Origin: Temnopleurus reevesii
Lineage: Eukaryota; Echinodermata; Echinoidea; Temnopleuroida; Temnopleuridae
DNA: 64,000 nt
Reading direction: 5' to 3'
NCBI GenBank assembly: GCA_036244855.1
Contig: BQKZ01000005.1
Coordinates: 162,343 to 226,342, forward strand
A program made the translations under genes and the position numbers. Under the pieces are notes generated by a model that searched no databases, had not been told where the DNA came from, and saw only the letters and a list, made by a program, of their open reading frames with translations. This document shows, piece by piece, positions 1-12,418 of the stretch (within the stretch, counting starts at the first letter, position 1; each line of letters begins with the position of its first letter).

Positions 1-16
1 TATTTTCTGTTTATAG

Positions 17-3000
17 AAAGAAGCTTGCACCATGGCCCTTGACCTTTTGACCAGTGTCTATGGCTTACCCAGAGAGAATCTCTACTTCACATACTTCAAA
101 GGAAACGCTGATCAGCATCTTGAACCTGATGAAGTGACAAGGCGAATATGGCTGGACTTAGGGTAAGTGATCCCAGACAGTTTCTCTATCCTGCTTCTCA
201 TTACAAGGAACTCCTGACCTCTAAAGAGACGGCAACCATTCCAGAATATGCATGAGGTGTATTTTTATATGAAGTCCAAGGCTTTCCTGGAAAGTGAATG
301 GCTGAGAGTACTGTTGTTGAACATTGTCATATTTGCTCTTAAGTTTTTTTCAGCCGTTGCATTATTCACATTCTAATTTTGACCTTATGCACATTCAAGA
401 ATGATTGGCATCTCTGCATTTATAGGTAAACATCGTAAATTTTAGAATCTAGCATCATTAATGTATCGAGCCTGTCTCCCCAAATTACATTTTTAAGTCA
501 TCTGACTTTTTACGTCTCAGATTTTTAAGAAGTAACTGATGTAAAGAAATTTACTTTTTATCCCAATAATCTCTACAGGTGTAACTCATGCTACTGTTGT
601 GTACCACAACAGTAGAATGAGTATAAACTTGCCAAATTTTGTAGATTGTTTATTTTGTTGTCTGGTTAAACAGATAGATAAACAGTGTTATTTAAAATTT
701 TAATTTAGTACCCTTGATAAAGTACAATATGCATGGAAAATTATTCATACACACGTCTCTGTAATCGTAACTATGAAAATGGATAAAGAGTGGGAAACAT
801 GAGCAACCCTTATTCTACCATATCACTTGCTATTTTTAAAAAGTGTAGAACAGACATTTCATGTATATTTACATAACATAATATCAATAACGGTCAAATC
901 CTTCCTGTATCAGAGTCATTGTAAGTAGTTAAATGCCTTTTTGTGTACTATCTAATTGTATACTTACCATTTAGTTACTTTCCTCAAGGCGCTAAAATTA
1001 TCTCCAATATATTTTCCACCTTCTAGAGTTCCTGAAGATAGAATTCTTCCGTTTGGCATGAAAGATAACTTCTGGGAGATGGGAGCCATTGGACCGTGTG
1101 GGCCGTGTACTGAGATACACTTTGATCGCCTTGGTAACAGGAATGCATCAAATCTGGTCAATAGTGACAACCCAGATGTACTAGAGATATGGAATCTTGT
1201 CTTCATGCAGTTTTACAGGTTTGTCTGGCAATGCTCAAGAAGAAAACTGTGAGAGTTTTGTTCAAAAGTTGCAATTGACCACAAGTTGCACGTGATCGGA
1301 ACGCCCCAATCAAAATCATTGTTTCATGCACGTCTTATGAAACCGCGTGTTACAATTTGCAACTGATCTGCTGTTGATTTGCAATGAATTGAATATTTTG
1401 AACAACACCCCTACTGAATAAGAGTTGAGTATGGAAAATTAGGTTAGTCTTGGAATGTTGGTTCACAAATGGTTATTTATAGATAATTACCTGTTCAAAT
1501 AGGCTACAGAATTTTACATATAATTGAGAGATTTCCTTAATAGGTGGGATGAAGAATGGGATATTGCAAGAAATATCTGATGAGTTCCTGTCAACTTTCT
1601 ACTAAAATGGTTGGCACATCTTGTTTATGAATAGTGCCTTATAGTGCACAGCACTTTGATGGGGGAGATGTTTTCTAAGTTTTGTTACTGGAACTCAAGA
1701 ATTTTTCATGAGTAAATGTGATATTATGTTAACCCATTGACTACTGAATTCTGTAATTCCCATAGACTTTGTGCAGAGACAACCAGAGTCCAGTAGCCAA
1801 TGGGTTAAACCTCTTTGCATTGTGACAATGTCCCTCTATTCTGTATCATAGGAATGACTCTGGTCAGCTTCATGATCTACCCAAGCATCATGTAGATACC
1901 GGAATGGGGTTAGAAAGACTGTTGTCTATCCTACAAGGAGTTCCTTCAAGTTATGACACAGACTTGTTCAGACCTCTCATCAAGACACTAGAAGAGGTAA
2001 CAATCTGTATTTAAAAGTAATGAAAAGATCATCATTGACTACTTCAACTCAGGACAAAATTTTTCAAGAGTGTTGCATATTATGAGAATGATAACAGAAG
2101 CTCGGGAATAAAAGTCTGTCTATTTTGATATTTGACGCCGAGTCGTGATGGCGATGTCTTTTCACACATTGCTGGATGTCATGCTGTTTAGTAGATGGAA
2201 AAGGACTCTACCAGTTTTGAATACCATAAGCCAGTGAATCAGACTCTACAGCATTTTATGCAATAATTTGATGAGAATCATGTGATGCTATTTCATTGTG
2301 GAATAGGTTATAACCCAAAACGGTGATTGCTGCTATGAATTGGGAAAGGCACCTCCCAGTATTGTAAAATGGGATGAAATTCCAATCTGGTGTGATGTTA
2401 TATATAACCCACAGTTACACATTATAGCAGCTGATATTTTGACTATTGCCTGACATTCTCTGCTTTTCCTTTGTTCTGTAATAGGCCTGTCCAGTGAGAC
2501 CATATCAGGGTCTAGTAAGAGAGAAAGACCAGGACTACATTGATACAGCCTATAGAGCTGTAGCAGACCATGTGAGAATGCTGACTGTAGCTATTGCTGA
2601 TGGATGAAGACCAGACTCACAAAAACGTGGGTAAGAACATGATATTTTACCTTGCTTCCATTGTCACTTAAACATGACAAGGTTTGATTTGGACTAGATA
2701 TACATCGATACAGCTTACAAGGCTGTCACAATTCATGTAAGAATGCTCTCTATGCATTATGCTGATGGATGTAAAGTAGATTCTGAGAACCGTGAAATTG
2801 CAATATGGTAATGTTCCTTGATCAACCTTTGACATATCTCTACTAAGGTTTGATTGGATGAAACCTACAGGACTTTAGAGATGGATGTGAATCAAAAGCA
2901 CAAATAAGTTTGTAAAACTTGGCTATTACTTGTCCATGATTAACTTCTTGCAATAAATGGTATAATCAGCGAAGAAGTTACACTTCTAGAATATAAGAAG

Positions 3001-6000
3001 AAGAAATATAAGGAATCTATAGTATTTTGTTTGAACTCTATAATTAAGACTCTATCGAAAGGAATAATTTTCAACTTTATACTGTCTATTATATAGCATC
3101 ATCACTGTGACATATTTCTATCAATTTTTGTTACCTGTAGGTATGTGATAAAGAGAGTGATACGGAGAGCAGTGCGTTATGCTACAGAGAAACTTCAAGC
3201 CTCACCTGGTACCTTAGGGAGTCTTGTTCCTTTGGTTGTAAATTCATTGGTAAGGTTCGACAGAGTTAATATGGGCAATTTATGAATTGTGTATATCCAA
3301 TTTCTGTACATTAAACTTTTTAGAAATAATTGGAAATGAGTGATAGTATGTTCCTGAACCCTAGTTGATGCGCATTATGTTGCATTTTGAACAAGAGGAT
3401 ATGCGCAAATTTATGCCCTGAACATCTTCTGGAGGGAAACAAATTAATTGTCTCAATTTTTGACGACTTCATAAATTTCTTCTTCTTCTTCTTATGTTCA
3501 TAATCTGCTCCCATTGATAAATAAAACTTGTTTCGGACTGTACAGTGGAATCTCATTGAAAAGGCAGTAATATTTCAAACGAGATATTGTAAGTTGATTT
3601 TCCTAGCCCCAACTCTTTGTATCCTATCATATTTTGAACCTTGTAAAACAAGGGTTATATTTAACGACCCCAATGATCTCGTCATAGGAGGTCCCACTGT
3701 GCCTCTATTTTTATCCAAGGACATTTAGTAAGTTCAAGTAATCTTTATAATTTCAGGGAGACACATATCCAGAATTGGAAAAGCAACCAGACTACATCAC
3801 TGATATCCTAAACAGAGAAGAAGAACAATTCTTAACAACTCTGAAGAAAGGAGAGAAGTACCTCAAGAAATCACTTGCTGAACTGCCCTCACAGAAAGTA
3901 TTACCAGGTAACAAGTTCTCATCGGTGATCCAACAACCTTAATCCAGTCAGGTTTAAATCTTTCATTACGTGTATATTATCAATGTATTCTATTTTTAAT
4001 AGTTATGGAAAGATAATGACATATAATAAGTTTATGAATTCATTATTTATGAATTTGACCAGATGAAACTTAATTGTCAGCCTACAATATTTCTGTTCTA
4101 ACTCACTTGTCAATTGTGTTGAGATAAAGGTCAATATCTTGAAACTCAGAAGTTTTCATCCAGCAATTTGCTTCTTTTAATCATATGTTTATATAATCTG
4201 TAAAAAAAAAAATCTAGAAGCTACTGCTGTAGCTGGCTTTTTTTATTTCCCGTATTGTCCCTTCTCTTATTGTCAGAAAGTGTCTATAAGCCTCAGTACA
4301 AATGTTTATATCAACCATCCATTTTGCTTATTGTAGGTGACATCGCCTGGAAGATGTATGATGCCTTTGGGTTTCCACTTGACCTGACGACCCTGATTGC
4401 CAGTGAACATGGTCTAGGAGTTGATCTTGAGGGATTTGAGAAGTCCAGGCTAGAATCTAAAGAGGTAGGTAAAGAAATAAAATATTTTCATAAAGTACAG
4501 CTTGAAGTTTGCAATCGCTAGAGCAACATAGGGCTGGGTACCTTCATTGCCAGTAAACGTCCTTTGGTTATGATGCAGAGATCCTTATTTTCAAGGTAGT
4601 CAATTTAGGTACATGTATGCAAGAATTGAAGTGCATTCATTTCCAAATGAATTTTGATGCTTTTTTTTCAAACACGTATGAATGCATTACTATGATTCCA
4701 TTTAGTTCACTTCTGAATGCTTCATGATGCCTTGGTGGTGGTATTAGGTTTTGACAGCACGCCAGTCAAAAATTGACTATATGTGCTATATGATGCCTTG
4801 TTTTAGATCACTTCTATATCTACGCATTATACTCATTTCTTTTTTTATTACTTTTGAATGCATTTTTGTTTTGTTTAGGTTGTTTGTGAATGTTTGTATG
4901 ATTCTTTTATTTCATTTGTGAATTTTCGACTCATTTCTTTTAGATTACTTTTGAATGCATTCCATACTGTTGTTCTTTTTATCAATTTTGAATGCATTCT
5001 GATGCTTTGTTTTAGATGACTTTCTGAATACATTGTGATGCTTGGTTTTCAATCGTTCCTGAATCCATTCTTGTGATTTCTTTTAGATCACTTTTTAATC
5101 CACTCTCATGCTGAATGCATTCCAATGCCTTGTTTCCAATTAATTCTCTACACATTCTATTCTGTATTTCAGATCACTTCCAGAGGAGGCATCAAGAACC
5201 AGCAGGTGCTCTCAACCATCAAACTAGAAACCACAGACATCAAACATCTCCAGGATCATAGTGTTCAGACTACAGATGACTCATATAAATACAACTATCA
5301 GCATCAGGAACCTGGCAAATATGGTAGGCTCCAATAGACAGTGCATACTTGCTAACCTAAAATCAGACCTCAAACTTTTCAGTCATTTTATGTTTCATAG
5401 GGGAATACGAAAATCAAAAGAAATCAGAAAATGATTGCAAACAGAACGTTATGGTATTGTCCCTAACTCTAACTGGTTTGTAGAGGTTTTGGTTGAAACT
5501 TCTGCTACAGAATAAATAATTGACGTGTTATGTTTGCACAATTTCAAAATTATGGAAATGCAGTATTGCTTCTTTTGTTGAAAGTATCTCAAAGTAGATG
5601 TTGGTTTAGATATGGCCAGTATTATCTTTACTGAGAATGGAATTTTACAAGACCAAGATGAGGAAAGGAGAATCATGCTTTGAGCTAAGACTGTTTTGAA
5701 TATATTGCACTTAACTGTTTTAAAACATGGCGTCTGATTGTCATTGTTTCTTGGTTCAAGGAAAAAATAGTATGGGCTTTATAGTAGAAGATGACACCAA
5801 TATCTACAATAAACTCATCAATATCTAACCTCAAATCACATTTCTGCCATCCAGCTTTTCCTCACATCCATGCCCACATCTTGGCCTTGAAGACTGCGGG
5901 AGGATTTGTAGAGAGCGCCCCCAGTGGTCAGGAATGTGGTGTAATCTTGAATCGGACTACATTTTATGCTGAGCAGGGTGGACAGCAGTGGGATGAAGGA

Positions 6001-9000
6001 TCGATTGTGTCTGCCAATGATGAGGTGAGTATTCCTTGATCATAGGGAGATTTTAATGGATCATTTGATTTTTTTTTTATCTGTTCACAATCTATTCACA
6101 ATTTACGGTTTGGAATGCCCAGAAATAGGGCCCAGAAATAATTCATTTAGTACAGAGATAGCACATTGGGCAGATATGATCAGGATAGTCTTCATATCGT
6201 ATGTATTGCTATACATCTCAACTTCCAGCCACAAGTTATTTTACTTGAAATAATTATTTTACTCTGAATAGCTATTCATAGATAATATACAGATATTGTT
6301 CATTCAATGGATTAAAATGGGTTGATATGACATATTTTGTTCTATATAAACTGTTCTAGGTTTACTGTAAATTCAAGGCATATGAATTATCTAATATGAA
6401 CTGATACTCTATAAGCTGAAATTTTTGCTGGAAATTTATTTTCATGAATTTTGTGACAACAAATTTGCTAAAATACTCACTCATTAGAATGTCCATAGAC
6501 TTGTGAACAACAGTTTTTCATAAGATGAATAGAAACAAAAATTGCTAATATGTGAAATGGTCTGAAGTTCAGTGATTTCATTATAATTTATGTACGCTAA
6601 AATATAGCTTTTACACTAACTTACCAATTGATTTATCTCTGTAGGAGCTGATGTTTTCTGTTTATGATGTGCAATCTTATGGTGGTTACATCCTTCACCT
6701 TGGTACTACAGCTGAAAGTCTATCCATAGGTGATCATGTATCATTGTATATAAATGAGGTGAGTAATAGAATTCAAATAATCTGTAAGCATCTTCAAAAG
6801 CTATTTTTGCAGCTATTTTCTCACAAACGTCCTCAATTCTAGTTGCAAGAATTACATGTGCATATCCAAATTATGACACCAGCATATTTATTTTTAATTT
6901 CTTTTTCTATTCTAAATTGATTGATATTTAGAATGATGGCACCTATCAATTTCTCCAGATTTTACATCCAACATATGTTTATTGGTGGAGAGGGATGGAT
7001 ACTGATGTATTTGATAAGATTTTAGATGTTGTTTGATCATTTGGATCTGTTTATAAACATTATGCAATGAGCACAGAAAAGAATTGTTCTTTGGGTGTTT
7101 CACCTATTCTTGAACAAAATGTAGTTTTCTTCGCGAATCAAGCTCAATGAATTTAATGTTTTTGTTCCACATATCAAAACATCTGAATGATACAACTTTG
7201 TCCTCATTTATATTTTCAGGATAGGAGAGAGAGGCTAATGAGGAACCACACTGGAACCCATGTTTTGAACTTTGCCCTTCGTCAAGTTCTGGGTGATGTC
7301 GAGCAGAAGGGATCAATGGTGGCGCCAGATAAATTCAGATTTGATTTCAATGCTGAGGTACGTGTAGCTTGAAATCTGATTAGCTGTTAGTTATTAAAAG
7401 GGAGGTCGGCTCCCCAATATGATAATTTTTCAAAAGGAACAGACAAATCAGATGAACGGAGCGACAATTGTTTTAGGAAAATCAGACAACTAATTTAAAA
7501 AAATTGATTTTTTTTTTTTCGTCAAATTGCCAATTTTATGACTCCGTTGATGCACTATTGACCATTTCTTTTCCCCATGTTGCTACTACAAAAGTTCATT
7601 ATTTGACCAATCATAACATTTTTTTCAGAACTTGAAAAACAGTTTATATTTTTGTATTGTCATGTCAATCCTCTTAAAATATCTAATGAACTAAAAATAT
7701 TGAATTTCACAAAAATTCATCCCTTTAATTACTCAATTATTGAAGAATATTGAATTTTAGATTCATGTACTCATGTTGTATTAAAAATGTATAACTCCAA
7801 AGGTTTCCCTCTATCTCCTCATTGCACATAGAAATCTCTATCCGACCGCCAGCTGCAGCAGATCTCCAGCATAGCCAATGATCTCATCTCCAAACGTCTC
7901 CCCGTCCATCGACAGCCTCTTCCTCTTCAGAAAGCCCTGGCCATTAAAGGTCTCAGGACAGTGGCTAGTGAGACCTACCCTGACCCGGTCACTGTGGTGT
8001 CCATTGGTCAGCAGGATAGTCAGCTTGACCTCAGTAGGTGTGGGATGGAGACATCACTTGAGCTTTGTGGTGGAACGTGAGTTCACAACTTTTTATCAAT
8101 TTTTTCTAGCAGAGACTTACTATAGAAATGTTAAACATTTTCTTCTCACTGAATTTCTTCCATCAATTTGTTGTTTATTACAAATTCATTTGGCGGGTTG
8201 TGTATGGGTGCGTTTGGTTATATTTTTGTCCTAGCTTTGTATGCTAGACCATTTCCTACAAATTTCATCTATGGCTTCTATTAACCCTCATTGTTTTAGT
8301 AAATTATCATGAAAACCTCCATCTGTCTGTCTATTTATTCTTCCTTTTTTTCCTCTATATCTTATTCCTTTATTCTTTCTCTCTCCCTCATTTTTGCCTC
8401 TTGATCTTACTCTATCTTTCTCTCTCACTCAGATTGATCTCAAGTTTTTGTCTACATTTCTGTCTCTCCCTCTCTATTGTAGGCATGTAGATAACACTGG
8501 TCATCTTCGTAGACTGGTCATCATATCTGAGAAGCTGGTCAGTAAAGGTGTGAGAAGACTGACCGTTGTAACAAGCAATGATGTCATGCTAGCAGACTAT
8601 ACCTCCAACAAGTTTCTTCAAAGACTCAGCCTTTTAGAGACAGAGGTAAAGCCCCAGTCACATAGGGCCCTGGAAGCTACACAATTCAACATGACTCTTT
8701 GATCGCAGGCACCTTACTGTGAACTAAAGAAAGAGTTGTGTTGAATCGTGTTGTTTCCGTGCTTTTATGTGACTGGGGCCTAAGATGGGTGTATGCATCT
8801 TTTCCATAATGGAAAATCTCAAATATTGCAGAAATATTTTACATGAGTTGAGTGGTGTAAATCCTTCTCATTAATGCAGTCAAAGAAGACTGTAGGAATT
8901 AAATCGAGGAACTAGAACTTATAATAAGCTGATATTTTGACATCGACCTACTGTCTTGATTATGGCGAATTATTACCAGCGAAAGATGAATGACCTTTTT

Positions 9001-12000
9001 GAGTGCAGAGGTACCCCACACCGAACCATCTCTCTAATGGACCGTTCCCGTTTGTGTAATAGGATGAAATGGAGGCATTCTCTCTTTTTAAGAAAGTCAT
9101 TTGGGAATGCACAGATGAATCCATCTTCAAGACTGCAGATTGCTGTCAAATCGTCGGCTCATTGTATGATGTCCCGTTTCATCATTTGATCACCTCAATG
9201 ATTTACGAGAAATTCATTAGAAAATTTGAAGGAACATAAAGCAGTGAAATGATATGCACCTCTAAGTGCATATCGTTTATCGCATATCGTTTATATCGCA
9301 TATCGTTTAAATTTACCCGAGTCTTTCTTGAAGTTAAGAATGATTTTACAAATGACTCGCACATGTCTTAGGTATTATACTAATATCTAGTATTGACCAA
9401 TTATTATGCCAATAACTGTTCATTAGTCAATCTTAAAGCCCATGTATAGTTTTGGTAAAGATTAAAGAAATGTGAATTTTGGGGATATATACCATGACAT
9501 ATAGTTTCTATACACATTTCAAGATCATAGCATATTTTTCTACGAGCGAATTCTTTTGAAAATTTGAATTTGACCGTTAAATCGTATTTAGCGCCCTCTC
9601 TTGGTTATAACAATATTTTGCTTCTTATCGGGCATATAGAAAATTATTTCCAAGATTTTATTAAAGCATGCTAAAAAGGAATACATAAAGAATAAATTCT
9701 GAAATTTTTATCCAATTCTGTTCATGAGAAGCTGTCCTTTATCAAGAAAGAAAATATTGAATTCGCGTCGGGGGCTACGACGCTAAAATATTTTCCACAC
9801 TTTAGGTTATAACTTTTCCAAAACTTGTTAATTTTTCGTACAATCTTTTGTACAACATGTTCATGATATCATGTTTCTTTTTAAGTAGATTTGAAGACAA
9901 AATTTGGCGATAAAAATATTCGCTTTTACCAAAACTATACTTGGGCTTTAACAACAGCAAGGTGGATCCATATTCAGTGTTTATTTCCTGTTTTCAGGAA
10001 AGACAAAATATATGGAAGATCTAAACGTGTATGTCATTGTCTTTTAACAGGTGCACAACTCATTGACCTCAAACAATGTGGAGGAGAGAGAGGATTTATC
10101 AGAATTGTTGGATAACTTCAAGGAAGATGTTGAGGGTGTTCATATTGATCTGTGGAAGAAGAGAGAGATGTCAAGACGAGTCGCTGATATGCAGACCAAA
10201 CTTAAGAAAGCAGATAAACTCAACAAGAAATCTGTTATCAAAGAGGTCAGTGTTTTGGTGGTAACCATTGTAATTTCCAGCAAGAACTTTAGTCATTAAA
10301 ATCTTTTGAGAAATTGAAGTGATATGAATGAATGCTGTAAAATGCTTTTTTTCTGAGCTGCTAACTTTTCTGAATTGTGTTGACCCAATTTAACAATGTT
10401 TTATATATTTTGTCGTTATTTATAGAGCAGCAAGCATTATATTGTCTATATGTCTATACTTTTGTGGAATTCAAAGTTTTGTAAGCATTGAATTCAAGAT
10501 CTGAGTCCATAAATGATTTTTTCCAGGCTTGGCTCCATTTGTCAACATTATTTACAAAGTCTCTTCTATATCTAGCAGAAATAAAAGGCAGGGACATACA
10601 GAGATAAAAAGTGATTAAACACAAAATTGGAAATAGTTTGTTATGGTTCGCTGATGACATAAACGGTTACTTCATATAGAAATTAGATTATGAAAATATT
10701 TTTCTAATATAAACTGCAATGAATCAATTTATACCTTACTTTAATAACCAAGGAAATGTGTAATACTATTCTTATACTCTGAAAGTAAGAGATCTATCAT
10801 CATTATTGTTATTGTCATCTTCAACATTATTACTGTAACATTATTTATATAATGTTACTACTTAATACAGGTTGCTGCGAGGCTTCAAGAACATTTAAAA
10901 AGAGACTGTGAAAGCCACTCTTGTCTTGTAGCCTTGGTAGGAGATAGTATTGACAATAAGGTGAGTTTACATAGGATCAGCTTTCATTTGAATTGAATCA
11001 AATAGGATGCTCTAAATGTTGATGTATTTGTTGCTTGCTTACAGAGTCAATAAACTTTTTAGGAATATAATGTCCCCCTTGTCCTTATTCTACATTATTT
11101 TTTAGTCATTGTATAATGTTCCATATAAAGCTGTCCTAAAGGAGAATTGGGAGAGCAAGTATTAATCTAGGAAATGTAATCATAGTCTATATGAAATAAA
11201 AACTACCTAAGTCGGTCAGAATACAGTGTACTTTTTTTTTTTTTTACAAGATCCTTAATGTGTTTCTGTGAAAAATGTGTAAAGACGTTTTCATGCCACC
11301 CCCAATCTCTGGTGCACATGGGTGAATTTCTGGATGAAATACATGGAAACAATCATTGAAGACTGAGCCTTTCCAAAGTTTTTGCTCTTGGCAGCAATGC
11401 TTACCTTCATATTTCTCATCACAGTGCCCTCTCGTGAAAGTCTGTGCATGATTCCCTGATTGTATTTGCTCTCTCTGCAGGCACTTTTGAAGATACATCA
11501 ATTGATAGAAGGTGACTTTGATTCCAGCCCACTCATGCTACTCAGTACAGACAAGGACAAAGCTTACTGTATCTGCAGAGTGCCACAGGTATTTAACTAT
11601 CTAGTTGGTATTTCTTTGAGTAATTAATGATTATGAGTGCCTTCAAACTTGTGATTTCCTTCAATCTTGATGACTGGTTTGAAAAAATAGATTAGGGCCA
11701 AGTCAAACCCAATTCTAATTTTTGGCACATTTCTAAAGATTTCAAGTTTTTTATCATGTACACAAACATTTATTGCTCAGTCTCGTGTGGAAAGTCAAGG
11801 AGCAGGATGGTAACAAGAATGCTAAGACCATGATTTGTTATGCTTGAAACAATTGAAACCATCAATAAAACAACTTTCATCTGTTAGTGATGTTTTCCAA
11901 AAATTATTTGCATTTATAAAGCCCCTTTTCGTAAGATTCAAAGTGCATTTGAGGGAAGGTAGAAGAAATACAGAACAGGCAATTTTGAAAAGTTAACAAA

Positions 12001-12418
12001 TTTCATAATTTTGTATTCTGTCCTAATGTCTCATTGATTGATTTTGATTCTATTTACTTCTTATACACATTGCAACGATGATCTATGAACTTGTATACTG
12101 TGCTCATTCATCAATTGAAACCAGTTGATTTTTATTTAATAATTTTAATTATTCTCAACTATAACTATATTTTTTTGCAATTTACCCGTTATTCATCTTA
12201 AATATTGTCTACATATTTCATATTTTCCTCTGAAGGATCTAGCATCTCGAGGTTTACATGCCAGTGAATGGATGGATCATGTGATGGCTGAGTTGGATGG
12301 GAAAGGATTCGGCTCAGAGACGTTTGCAAGAGGGCGTGGTCTCACACCTGACAGCATGAAAGACTGTACAGAGAAAGCAAGGCAATATGCAATACAGAGA
12401 TTGGAAGGAAATACGTAA
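17..12418 (+). CDS. AARS2: Alanyl-tRNA synthetase, mitochondrial-type (AARS2-like), 3' 17 exons, with in-frame TGA
   Basis: Charges tRNA-Ala with alanine; the closest match I recall is the mitochondrial enzyme. Exons, all with AG/GT borders and compatible phases: 17-162, 1027-1218, 1852-1996, 2485-2630, 3141-3249, 3757-3907, 4337-4464, 5173-5323, 5855-6024, 6645-6758, 7220-7357, 7832-8076, 8483-8645, 10051-10245, 10871-10960, 11481-11588, 12236-12418 (stop TAA). They give about 857 codons; the N-terminal part, including any targeting peptide, lies upstream of the window. Visible signatures: NFWEMG and [10 protein letters not shown] (exon 2), WNLVFMQ, the class II motif 3 region DTGMGLERL (exon 3), RRAVRY (exon 5), FYAEQGGQ (exon 9), the editing-domain zinc ligands HTGTH (exon 11) and CGGTH (exon 12/13 junction), and a C-terminal C-Ala domain ending with HASEW and [13 protein letters not shown] in exon 5 resembles AARS2 more than cytosolic AARS1, although exon 2 also has AARS1-like residues, so the paralogue call is moderate. 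A TGA interrupts exon 4 (2605-2607). Confidence 0.9.
1729..1808. repeat. Short foldback repeat in intron 2
   Basis: The ends GTTAACCCATTGACTACTG and CAGTAGCCAATGGGTTAA are inverted copies of each other over about 18 bases, with some 40 bases between. This is the shape of a very small non-autonomous inverted-repeat element. No further copy was noticed in the window. Confidence 0.6.
2605..2607 (+). other. AARS2: In-frame TGA stop inside alanyl-tRNA synthetase exon 4
   Basis: Exon 4 (2485-2630) reads [11 protein letters not shown], stop, RPDSQKRG. The family has a glycine or similar residue here (ADGGRPD in the cytosolic enzyme as I recall it). The reading frame is otherwise open over all 17 exons and both splice sites are normal, so this is either a base-call error, a null allele, or a real disruption. 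It would cut the protein at about residue 202 of the part visible here, before most of the aminoacylation domain and all of the editing domain. Confidence 0.85.
2689..2793 (+). pseudogene. Decayed tandem duplicate of alanyl-tRNA synthetase exon 4
   Basis: Fifty-odd bases downstream of exon 4, the same frame reads YIDTAYKAV and HVRMLS followed by [12 protein letters not shown], which parallels [15 protein letters not shown] and IADG of exon 4. Similarity covers roughly the last 100 bases of the exon at around 70 percent by eye. A TAG lies just upstream in the same frame (the copy of DQD reads D-stop-I), and there is no clear polypyrimidine-AG acceptor at the equivalent start. At the position of the TGA in exon 4 this copy has TGT. 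Confidence 0.7.
4640..5180 (+). repeat. Degenerate tandem repeat running into exon 8 acceptor
   Basis: Variants of TTTTAGATCACTTTTGAAT followed by GCATTCTGATGC recur at about 4701, 4801, 4938, 5010 and 5081, with spacings near 70 bases or multiples. The array ends at the true acceptor of exon 8, TATTTCAGATCACTTCC (exon begins 5173). Copies are diverged, so this is an old minisatellite-like expansion. Confidence 0.6.
8651..8780. repeat. Foldback element abutting exon 13 donor
   Basis: Ends GCCCCAGTCACATA and TATGTGACTGGGGC are inverted repeats, and the inner parts (CAATTCAACA and TGTTGAAT) also pair. The element starts four bases after the intron's GT (8646-8647), so the donor GTAAAG runs straight into it. 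Confidence 0.7.
9262..9312. repeat. Short tandem repeat, CGCATATCGTTTA-type unit
   Basis: Three to four imperfect copies of a unit of 12-16 bases containing GCATATCGTTTA lie in the long intron 13. Confidence 0.7.
9433..9951. mobile_element. Terminal-inverted-repeat element (about 520 bp) in intron 13
   Basis: The left end starts TTAAAGCCCATGTATAGTTT and continues TGGTAAA; the right end is TTTACC then AAAACTATACTTGGGCTTTA. These are inverted copies over about 27 bases with one or two mismatches. There is no long open frame inside, so it looks like a non-autonomous DNA transposon. I could not fix a target-site duplication. Confidence 0.7.
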
